DNA of 21,181 nt from JANXYY01 sp035530875 (GTDB lineage: Bacteria; Actinomycetota; Actinomycetes; Nanopelagicales; Nanopelagicaceae). Below are positions 13,812 to 20,192 of this stretch, in pieces; position 1 is the stretch's first letter; every line of letters begins with the position of its first letter. Under the pieces are notes generated by a model. The model was not told where the DNA came from, did not search any database, and worked only from the letters and a program-made list of their open reading frames with translations. The translations under genes were made by a program, and so were the position numbers. The DNA is taken from NCBI GenBank assembly GCA_035530875.1, contig DATKUB010000049.1:1-21181 (forward strand). Direction: 5' to 3'.

Positions 13812-14590
13812 TGAGTCGTGCCATCCCGATGAGCGCCCGGCGCGTTAATCACCGGAAGATCGCGCCACTCAGTGAATTCTCCAGACCATATCAAGGGCAA
13901 CGGAGTCGCTTCGGGATTGAGTCGCTCAACAATCTCGTTAAGAACCCGATACACCGATGGTTCGCCCACCCAGAGATGTTTTGCACCATCGACGGGGACA
14001 ATTTCCGCTTGGGGAATGACTTCAAATCTTTGGCGAGCTTCCTCGGGACGAAGATAGTCGTCGAATTCAGGAACAAGCGCCACTAGCGGACGAGTGTCAT
14101 CGCGCCAGAGCTCAAGATCTGCAGGTTCGGAAAAACGCAACGGAGGGCTGAGCAGGATTGCGCCTTTGACACCATCAACCAAGCCATATTTGAGAGCTAA
14201 GTCCGTGCCAAATGACCAACCGACAATCCAAATATTTGGTAATTCTTTCTTTGCAAATTCGATCGCCGCCGCAACATCGTTGGCTTCATCGACTCCGTTG
14301 CTGAATTTGCCATCGCTCTTTCCCGCTGCACTTTCCGTCCCTCGCGTGTTAAATCGAAGCACTGCGATATCGGCCAGGGCGGGAAGACGCCATGATGCTT
14401 TGCGAAAGACATGCGAATCCATCATGCCGCCGTGGGTGGGCAGTGGGTGGAGACAGACCATGGTGGCGACTGGCGCCTTGGTCAAGGGAAGGGCGAGTTC
14501 GCCAACGAGTTTGAGGCCATCTGACGTCTTGAGCGTGATTGGAGTCCGGCGAGCCGGCAGAACGGTATTTGCGCGGATTGGAGTCGTCAT
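13808..14590 (-). CDS. Alpha/beta hydrolase (COG2945-like)
   Basis: A 260-aa alpha/beta hydrolase. Visible features are LHPLPTHGG (48-55), the RFNTRG segment (79-84), the nucleophile elbow GWSFGTD with S126, a likely catalytic aspartate at D177 or D178 (EFDDYLRP) and H205 (GAKHLWVGEP). This pattern resembles the COG2945 group of small uncharacterised hydrolases. The substrate is unknown. The ATG at 14590 has no convincing Shine-Dalgarno, so the message may have a very short leader (see the candidate promoter at 14600-14628). It overlaps the next hydrolase gene by 4 bp, and the pair forms a two-gene unit 84 bp downstream of the lacI-type gene on the same strand. Confidence 0.85.
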   Translation of the reverse strand: MTTPIRANTVLPARRTPITLKTSDGLKLVGELALPLTKAPVATMVCLHPLPTHGGMMDSHVFRKASWRLPALADIAVLRFNTRGTESAAGKSDGKFSNGVDEANDVAAAIEFAKKELPNIWIVGWSFGTDLALKYGLVDGVKGAILLSPPLRFSEPADLELWRDDTRPLVALVPEFDDYLRPEEARQRFEVIPQAEIVPVDGAKHLWVGEPSVYRVLNEIVERLNPEATPLPLIWSGEFTEWRDLPVINAPGAHRDGTTQ

Positions 14591-14599
14591 AGCGGTTTA

Positions 14600-14628
14600 A
14601 GTATCCCCTGATGTGCATAGCAGGCGAA
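14600..14628 (-). promoter_or_regulatory. Candidate promoter for the hydrolase pair
   Basis: On the minus strand GATACT (14600-14605) resembles a -10 box at 4 of 6 positions. It lies 17 bp from TTCGCC (14623-14628), a poor -35. The -10 is 9 bases from the start codon, so a transcript from it would be nearly leaderless, which agrees with the missing Shine-Dalgarno. The remainder of the 84-bp gap after the lacI-type gene holds no obvious terminator. Confidence 0.3.
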
Positions 14629-14674
14629 ACTCGATAGACGCCGGTGTCGATCGCCACTGGGCAGCGACCGCTCT

Positions 14675-15679
14675 TTACCTCGGAAAAGCTGTGGTTTCCC
14701 TCGACAAGAGGGTTGGTCTGAAGAGAAGTTCAGAACCAGTTGAGTGCCGAAACTGAGAGGAGTCGTCATCCTCAAGCCACGACGCCACAGTCTCAGCGAT
14801 GGATTGGAGTGGCTGTTGGATCGTAGACAGTGCTGGCGTGAACCAACGCCCGAGGTCAATCCCGTCTGAACCCAACACTGATAGTTGACTAGGCACGCTG
14901 ATTCCCTCGTGTGAACAGAAGTTCATCACCCCAAGGGCGGTCAAGTCACTCGCGCAAATGACTGCAGTGATTTCTGGGTTTGCCCGAAGCAGTGTTTCTG
15001 CACCAGCGACGCCTCCCTCGACACCCCAAGTGCTATGAACAACTTGCACCTTGGCATCGGAATACTCGCTCAATACCTCTCTGATTCCTGCGAGGCGCAA
15101 TGGGGATCGAGTGGAGGAAGTTTCGTTGCCAGTTATAAAACCTAACTGGCGGTGGCCAAGTTCTAGAAGATGCTGAGCTGCAATCCTTCCGGCGTGCCTT
15201 TCATCATCGCTTACTGCGGGTGCCTGAAGATCATCTGGCGCACCGTTGACAAAGAGAAGTTTCGCGCCATTTTCGATCAGGGCACGATAGTGGGGCAGAT
15301 GTTCGGCCGTATTCGCGGCGACCGAACTGATGAAGATCAATTTAGTTATCTGCCGAGTAAAAAACTCTTGGGCGTGCTCGCGCTCGACACTTGCCGAGTC
15401 CCCCGTGGTACACAAGGCGATCGACCACCCCCGTTCTCGGGCCTTATTCTCGATCTGTTGGGTGATGTGAGTAAAAATCGGATTCAATAAGTCCGGGACG
15501 AATAGACCTGCGAGTTTTTCTTGGCGAACCGGATCACGAAGGACAAAGAGAAGTTCTGTCATCGCTCGTTGCACGGCTTCTCGTGTCTCGGGCCGCACGG
15601 CATCAGGTTGATTTACCACTCTGGAAGCGGTCGCAATGCTGACGCCTGCGTGCTTAGCAACATCTCTCAGACTCGTCAT
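14675..15679 (-). CDS. LacI-family transcriptional regulator
   Basis: A 334-aa sugar-responsive repressor. The N-terminal helix-turn-helix is clear (LRDVAKHAGVSIATASRVVN, residues 4-23), followed by the third helix in VRPETREAVQRAM. The periplasmic-binding-protein-like effector domain begins near 57 (LAGLFVPDLLNPIF) and includes CASDLTALGVMN and the SVLGSDGIDLGRWFTPALST segment. The hinge helix is unusual: where LacI has the PNxxAxxL pattern, this protein reads LFVLRDPVRQEKLAG, about three residues shorter and lacking the minor-groove leucine context. It is divergent from the sugar-uptake operon, with candidate operators in the 95-bp spacer, so it very probably controls that operon and perhaps itself. 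The inducer is likely a maltodextrin or related oligosaccharide (inference from context). No Shine-Dalgarno precedes the ATG at 15679; leaderless translation is possible. Confidence 0.92.
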   Translation of the reverse strand: MTSLRDVAKHAGVSIATASRVVNQPDAVRPETREAVQRAMTELLFVLRDPVRQEKLAGLFVPDLLNPIFTHITQQIENKARERGWSIALCTTGDSASVEREHAQEFFTRQITKLIFISSVAANTAEHLPHYRALIENGAKLLFVNGAPDDLQAPAVSDDERHAGRIAAQHLLELGHRQLGFITGNETSSTRSPLRLAGIREVLSEYSDAKVQVVHSTWGVEGGVAGAETLLRANPEITAVICASDLTALGVMNFCSHEGISVPSQLSVLGSDGIDLGRWFTPALSTIQQPLQSIAETVASWLEDDDSSQFRHSTGSELLFRPTLLSRETTAFPR

Positions 15680-15688
15680 GTCAAATAT

Positions 15689-15704
15689 GTATCATGTTTC
15701 ATAC
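15689..15704. promoter_or_regulatory. Candidate LacI-type operator 1
   Basis: A 16-bp dyad with matching ends GTAT (15689-15692) and ATAC (15701-15704) that contains the nonamer ATGTTTCAT (15694-15702). The same nonamer recurs exactly 21 bp downstream, two helical turns away. The site lies upstream of the -35 box of the uptake operon and starts 9 bp from the regulator's own start codon, so it could mediate autoregulation. Confidence 0.5.
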
Positions 15705-15706
15705 TC

Positions 15707-15735
15707 TTGACGCAATGTTTCATTCGCCCTAATCT
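15707..15735 (+). promoter_or_regulatory. Predicted promoter of the sugar-uptake operon
   Basis: TTGACG (15707-15712) matches five of six -35 consensus positions. It is followed at exactly 17 bp by TAATCT (15730-15735), a plausible -10 that keeps the conserved TA...T. Transcription would begin about 30 bp upstream of the GTG start at 15775. Operator 2 lies inside the spacer between the two boxes, which fits repression by blocking polymerase. Confidence 0.6.
15714..15724. promoter_or_regulatory. Candidate LacI-type operator 2
   Basis: AATG-TTT-CATT is a perfect dyad with 4-bp arms, and it carries the same ATGTTTCAT core as operator 1 at a distance of 21 bp. It sits between the -35 and -10 boxes. 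Canonical LacI-family operators have a central CG; neither site here does, which may go with the atypical hinge of the regulator. Confidence 0.5.
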
Positions 15736-15774
15736 GCTCGTGACTACCCAGACGACATCTTTGGAGGAAATCCA

Positions 15775-17064
15775 GTGTTTGCATCCAAAAGCCGCAAAAT
15801 TGCGGCGCTCCTGAGCCTTAGCCTCACGGCGGGACTCTTGCTCACCGCAAATCCGGCCATTGCCGCAAAAAAGTCAAAGCCGGTAACGCTTCAGTTCTGG
15901 AACTACTGGGACGGGGAGAACGGCAAGGCTTTGAGCACTCTGGTTGCTCAGTTCAACAAGTCCCACCGAGGAATCATTGTCAAGCCAGTGACTTTCCCTT
16001 GGGGTGACCTTCTACCCAAGATCCAATCTGCAATCGCGGCAGGAACCACCCCAGCGCTTGCTGCCACCGACATCGCCTGGATGGCCAACCTTCACCAGAG
16101 CGGGAAACTCCTCGACTTGGGAGCGGCTCTAGGCGGGAAGAAGAAGTCGATCAAGAAGGTGACCGGCGATATCTACCCACAACTTCTGACGTACTCCATG
16201 TATAAAGGCAAGCTCCAATCCTTGCCGGCCAGCACAAATAACCTGGCGCTTTTCTACAACAAGGATCTCTTCCGACGTGCGGGACTAAATCCAAACAATC
16301 CACCTCAGACTTGGGCAGAGATGAGAGCTGACGCGCTGAAGATCAGCCAGCTCGGCGGAGGCATTCAGGGCATGGAGATTTACACCCAGCCAGGTGAAGG
16401 CCTCACGTGGCAGTTCCAGCCTTATCTCTGGCAGACGGGCGCGGGCTTCCTCAACAAGAGCAACACTGCCCCGACTTTCAATTCCGATGCAGGTCGCAAA
16501 GCGTTGCAGTTCTTGGTAGATCTCATCAACGTCGATAAGTCGGCAACCGCCGGACAGTGGGGCGCATTCGACAAGGGCGCTGCCGGCATGCGGATCGATG
16601 GTTCTTGGATGGTCTCGGGATATCGCCAGAATGCTCCATTTGAGTTCGGAACTGCGATGCTTCCAAGCCCAGATGGGGTTAGTCGTGCGACCAACATGGG
16701 CGGCGAGCAGATCATGGCTTTCAAAGGCAACAAGGCTCGGAATGCTGCGGCAGCCACCTTTATCAAGTGGTTCACCAGCACCTCAGTCCAGGCGAAATGG
16801 GATGTAGCTACGAACTTCATGCCCACTCGCGCCTCAGTGGCATCAAGCACCACGATGCTTCGTCACCTTGTAAATGAACCAGCACTCAATGCATTTGTGA
16901 ACCAGCAAAAATATGCTCAGGCTCGCCCCGCAATCGCTCAATACCCTGCTGTCTCTGACGCTTTCTCTAAAGCGCTAGAGCCAGCCTTCTATGGAACGAC
17001 AAGCGTGGCAGATGCATTAGCTGCTGCTGATGCTGCGGTTCGAAAAGCTCTAGCGGGCTCATAG
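15775..17064 (+). CDS. Sugar ABC transporter, extracellular solute-binding protein
   Basis: A 429-aa family 1 (COG1653, MalE/UgpB-like) binding protein that would capture an oligosaccharide outside the membrane. The signal peptide has a basic start (SKSRK), a hydrophobic core (about 9-25) and a signal peptidase I site after AIA (28-30). The mature part starts with a conserved VTLQFWNYWDG segment and contains the LFYNKDLFRRAGL, NMGGEQIMAFKG and AATFIKWFTS signatures of the family. The whole protein contains no cysteine, so it cannot be a lipoprotein. That is unusual for an actinobacterial binding protein. The GTG start has a near-perfect ribosome binding site, GGAGGAAA (15763-15770). It is the first gene of the LacI-controlled operon, and a strong hairpin follows it. 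Maltodextrin as ligand is inferred from the downstream GH13 enzymes. Confidence 0.93.
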   Translation: MFASKSRKIAALLSLSLTAGLLLTANPAIAAKKSKPVTLQFWNYWDGENGKALSTLVAQFNKSHRGIIVKPVTFPWGDLLPKIQSAIAAGTTPALAATDIAWMANLHQSGKLLDLGAALGGKKKSIKKVTGDIYPQLLTYSMYKGKLQSLPASTNNLALFYNKDLFRRAGLNPNNPPQTWAEMRADALKISQLGGGIQGMEIYTQPGEGLTWQFQPYLWQTGAGFLNKSNTAPTFNSDAGRKALQFLVDLINVDKSATAGQWGAFDKGAAGMRIDGSWMVSGYRQNAPFEFGTAMLPSPDGVSRATNMGGEQIMAFKGNKARNAAAATFIKWFTSTSVQAKWDVATNFMPTRASVASSTTMLRHLVNEPALNAFVNQQKYAQARPAIAQYPAVSDAFSKALEPAFYGTTSVADALAAADAAVRKALAGS

Positions 17065-17068
17065 CAAT

Positions 17069-17116
17069 AACGTTGGTGCCACCCCGTATCTCCTTCGGGG
17101 TGGCACCAACGTTTAA
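17069..17116 (+). terminator. Strong intercistronic hairpin after the binding-protein gene
   Basis: Arms 17069-17086 and 17096-17113 are perfectly complementary over 18 bp around a 9-base loop and are GC-rich towards the loop. Only TTT (17112-17114) follows, so termination would be partial. It lies 4 bp after the binding-protein stop and 24 bp before the first permease. Such hairpins in transporter operons reduce downstream transcription or protect the upstream message from 3' decay, raising the ratio of binding protein to permease. Confidence 0.85.
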
Positions 17117-17140
17117 CCCTTCTATCCATTAGGAGATTTC

Positions 17141-18007
17141 GTGCGCTCGCGACAAGCCCGGACCGCCTACCTTCTTATTGCGCCGGTGTTTCTGCTCTTT
17201 CTCGCTTTTACCGTTTATCCCTTGCTCTGGAGTGCCCAAATCAGCCTAACTAGCTGGGATGGCCTGAATGCAGTCAAGAAATTCGTAGGCCTTCAGAACT
17301 ACTCCCATCTACTTCGTGATCCAGAGTTTCTTCAATCATTTCGCGTAACAGTCATCTACTCAGTATCAGTAACGCTTATCAGTACTGTCTTGGGTTTCGG
17401 CCTGGCATTCTTGCTTCAGCGTCGACATCGCAGCGCCGCGTTCTATCGCACCGTATTCTTCTCACCGGTAGTCACCGCAACGGTGGCAGCAGCAGTCGTT
17501 TGGCAGCTCATCTTTGATCCCTTCGCCGGGCCTATCAATGTGGGGCTTCGGGCAATCGGCATCGCAGGGCCGGGGTGGTTGGGAGATCCACACTGGGCGC
17601 TCGTGGCGGTGTCTATCGTCGGGATTTGGAAACGAATTGGCTTTGCTATGGTCATCTTTTCTGCCGGACTGAGCAGTTTGCCGACTTCTTGCTTTGAGGC
17701 CGCCGCCCTTGACGGCGCGACCGGCTGGCGCTTGATGCGCTACATCACGATCCCACTGCTGCGACCCATCACCGCGCTAGTGCTAATCACTGGCCTTATA
17801 GATTCAGTACAAGTTTTCGATCACATATTCATTATGACCAATGGCGGCCCCCTTGGATCCACCAACGTGCTTTCGTTGTATTTATACAACCAGGGTTTTA
17901 AAATATTTCACCTGGGCTACGCCTCCGCAGTTGGATGGGTTCTTTTCGGAATTGTCCTTGCTGCCACCATCATGCAATGGCAGTTTAAGAAAGGCACAGA
18001 GAAGTGA
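17141..18007 (+). CDS. Sugar ABC transporter permease (MalF-like)
   Basis: A 288-aa membrane subunit of a carbohydrate importer with six predicted transmembrane segments at about 10-30, 68-91, 104-124, 152-177, 207-226 and 259-280. The EAA loop that docks the ATPase begins EAAALDGATG (186-195) and ends at the conserved IPLLRP (204-209). The start is GTG at 17141, with AGGAG (17131-17135) 5 bases before it. Its 3' end overlaps the next permease gene in a GTGA arrangement, implying coupled translation and equal stoichiometry of the two subunits. The large periplasmic loop of E. coli MalF is absent, as in most actinobacterial homologues. The transport ATPase is not encoded in the operon. Confidence 0.93.
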   Translation: MRSRQARTAYLLIAPVFLLFLAFTVYPLLWSAQISLTSWDGLNAVKKFVGLQNYSHLLRDPEFLQSFRVTVIYSVSVTLISTVLGFGLAFLLQRRHRSAAFYRTVFFSPVVTATVAAAVVWQLIFDPFAGPINVGLRAIGIAGPGWLGDPHWALVAVSIVGIWKRIGFAMVIFSAGLSSLPTSCFEAAALDGATGWRLMRYITIPLLRPITALVLITGLIDSVQVFDHIFIMTNGGPLGSTNVLSLYLYNQGFKIFHLGYASAVGWVLFGIVLAATIMQWQFKKGTEK

Positions 18008-18831
18008 AACGACTCCTATCCTGGTCTAAATGGCTTTCAGAGCACCTCCTGCTCATAGCACTGGCGATCGTCGTTGGCCTACCCTTCTTATGGATGATCA
18101 CGACTTCTCTCAAGCCGCCCAGACTTGCCTTTTCAGCGCCCTACCTCATACCAACCCACTTTTATTGGCAGAACTTCACTGAGGCCTGGAAGGAAGCGCC
18201 GTTTGGAAGGTATTACCTCAACTCCATAATCGTCGCGCTTGCAGTCACTATCGGACAGGTAGTTACGAGCGCGATCGCCGCCTATGCCTTTGATCGCTAT
18301 GAATTTCCATTAAAACGTACTCTGTGGTTCACGTTGCTCGCCACGCTGATGATTCCGCTGCCGCTCCTGATCATTCCCACCTACCAGGTCATAGAGCGGC
18401 TGGGCTGGGGCGACTCGTTCGCCGCTCTTATCATCCCCCGATGTTGGACCGCATTCGGCATCTTGCTGTTGCGCCAATTTTTCCACTCCATTCCACGCGA
18501 TTTTGACGACGCCGCCCGCATTGATGGCGCCGGAATTCTTAGAGTCATCTGGCAGGTGATTGTTCCCATTGCAAGGCCTGCGATTGCCACGTTGGCATTG
18601 TTTGCTTTCCTGTTCGCGTGGAATGACTTTCTTTGGCCATTAATCGTGCTCAATAGCCCCGAGAAGTTCACCGTCCCACTCGGTGTTGCGAACTTCAGCG
18701 GCAAATACGGCACACGTTGGACACTCCTCATGGCCTCCACTGTCACCGCTACCTTGCCCGCAGTTCTAGTTTTTTTGGCCATGCAGAAATCGCTAATCAG
18801 GGGCCTGGCCTCCGGGGGAGTAAACGAATGA
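18004..18831 (+). CDS. Sugar ABC transporter permease (MalG-like)
   Basis: A 275-aa second permease subunit with six predicted segments at about 13-33, 73-95, 108-127, 138-158, 192-214 and 240-262. The EAA loop reads DAARIDGAGILR (169-180) and ends IVPIARP (186-192); aspartate replaces the first glutamate, which is common in MalG-type subunits. The GTG start at 18004 overlaps the previous stop by 4 bp, and AAGG (17991-17994) lies 9 bases upstream. The stop overlaps the ATG of the following GH13 gene by 4 bp. Together with the MalF-like subunit it should form the heterodimeric pore for the oligosaccharide delivered by the binding protein. Confidence 0.93.
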   Translation: MKRLLSWSKWLSEHLLLIALAIVVGLPFLWMITTSLKPPRLAFSAPYLIPTHFYWQNFTEAWKEAPFGRYYLNSIIVALAVTIGQVVTSAIAAYAFDRYEFPLKRTLWFTLLATLMIPLPLLIIPTYQVIERLGWGDSFAALIIPRCWTAFGILLLRQFFHSIPRDFDDAARIDGAGILRVIWQVIVPIARPAIATLALFAFLFAWNDFLWPLIVLNSPEKFTVPLGVANFSGKYGTRWTLLMASTVTATLPAVLVFLAMQKSLIRGLASGGVNE

Positions 18832-20183
18832 ATCAGCAAATTGTTGCCGCATCTTCGAGCGACGATCTGGATTGGTTCCGCCGCGGCGCCATTTATCAGA
18901 TCTTTCCAGATCGCTTTGCCCGCCGCGGATTAGACGCGGATCGGGAACTTGCTAAGTGGGGAACTCCACCTACTCGGGAGAATTTTTTCGGAGGCAATCT
19001 CTCGGGCATATCGGAGCAGATCCCATACCTGAAGAAGCTGGGAATTTCCACGCTCTACCTAACTCCCATCTTTAAATCACCTTCTAATCACCGCTATGAC
19101 ACTGAGGACTATTTTCAAATCGATCCTCTATTAGGAAACAAAAACGATCTTGAGCAACTTGTCGCAAATGCGGAGAGAAAACAAATTAGTGTTGTTCTTG
19201 ATGGCGTGTTCAACCACGTTGGTGAGACTTTTCCCGACTTCGTAAAGGCAAAGGCCGGAGAGAAACTATCCCGAGAACTTTTCTACTTTCTTGATGACAC
19301 TACTCGATATCAAACGTGCGGTGGAGCAAGCTTCCTCCCGAAACTCAACCACCAGAACCCTGAGATCCTGGATCTCGTCGCTCGGGTCATGGAGTACTGG
19401 GATCCTGTGGGCATTCGTGGCTGGCGCCTTGACGTTCCTTGGAAGGTTCCGCAAGCTTTTTGGGACCAGTTGCGAATCCGAACCCAGCACCTCACTTCCA
19501 ATCGCTTGTGGATGGCAGAGGCTTGGAACCAATGGTCCTTTGCTGATCCGTTCGACTCCCTTACCAACTACCACGCTCGGACTCGACTTATAGATTTTGC
19601 GCACCGACACGACGCGGATGCTGAAGATCTCCTATTTGATTTGGAACAGTGGGCCTCCCTGCGAGCGGATCCATCACTAATCGTTAACGTTGTGGGATCC
19701 CACGACACGGCACGTTTGATGACCGCCTGCGATTCGATTCGCACCGATTCCTTGATGGTGTTGGCTCTAAATGCTCTACTGCCTGGAGTGCCGTGCGTCT
19801 ACTACGGCGATGAGTTGGGGCTAGAAGGAAATAACGATCCCGATTGTCGAAGAACAATGCCAACGGAATTGAACGCCTCGCAGCGGGATTACCTGGAGGC
19901 AGTTCGCTCGATTCTGCAAATGCGTTCAGTTCATCTCGGTTTGAGTCATGGAGATCTCACCGTCGAGGCTATGCGAAATCGCGCCTTTGTTCTAAGCCGG
20001 ACATACGACGATTGCACAATTCGAATTGCAGCAAACGCCGGTGATAAGGCGGAAGAATTCTCCATTCCTCAAGGAGATTCTTGGCTGCGCGTTACGGGAC
20101 AGCCCATATCCAGAGAAAGATATTTGCAACTCTCGCCAAAGTCCTTGGCTGTGCAGATCCAAAACGACTGTCGCTGCGGTTAG
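18828..20183 (+). CDS. GH13 glycosidase, cyclomaltodextrinase/neopullulanase-like
   Basis: A 451-aa cytoplasmic alpha-glycosidase that would hydrolyse imported maltodextrins, cyclodextrins or pullulan fragments. GAIYQIFPDRF (20-30) and FFGGNLSGI (53-61) are typical of the cyclomaltodextrinase/neopullulanase group. The GH13 catalytic residues are D202 (GWRLDVPWK), E231 (WMAEAWN) and D293 (VGSHDTARL), with DGVFNHVG (125-132) as region I. The N-terminal CBM34-like dimerisation domain of classical enzymes is missing, so the protein is shorter than the usual 580 residues. No signal peptide is present. The frame is open further upstream to 18717, but the ATG at 18828 is chosen because GGGGGAG (18814-18820) lies 7 bases before it and it overlaps the permease stop as ATGA. 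The last residues (NDCRCG) are unusually cysteine-rich; the significance is unknown. Confidence 0.9.
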   Translation: MNQQIVAASSSDDLDWFRRGAIYQIFPDRFARRGLDADRELAKWGTPPTRENFFGGNLSGISEQIPYLKKLGISTLYLTPIFKSPSNHRYDTEDYFQIDPLLGNKNDLEQLVANAERKQISVVLDGVFNHVGETFPDFVKAKAGEKLSRELFYFLDDTTRYQTCGGASFLPKLNHQNPEILDLVARVMEYWDPVGIRGWRLDVPWKVPQAFWDQLRIRTQHLTSNRLWMAEAWNQWSFADPFDSLTNYHARTRLIDFAHRHDADAEDLLFDLEQWASLRADPSLIVNVVGSHDTARLMTACDSIRTDSLMVLALNALLPGVPCVYYGDELGLEGNNDPDCRRTMPTELNASQRDYLEAVRSILQMRSVHLGLSHGDLTVEAMRNRAFVLSRTYDDCTIRIAANAGDKAEEFSIPQGDSWLRVTGQPISRERYLQLSPKSLAVQIQNDCRCG

Positions 20184-20192
20184 GTGCGAGTA

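Noticed and set aside
15170..15490. A 106-codon plus-strand frame inside the lacI-type gene
   Set aside because: It is an antisense shadow; the minus-strand frame has a clear helix-turn-helix and effector domain over the same bases.
18717..18827. Upstream extension of the cyclomaltodextrinase-like gene into the permease gene
   Set aside because: It would overlap the permease by 111 bp and add unconserved residues. The ATG at 18828 has a good ribosome binding site and the usual 4-bp overlap.
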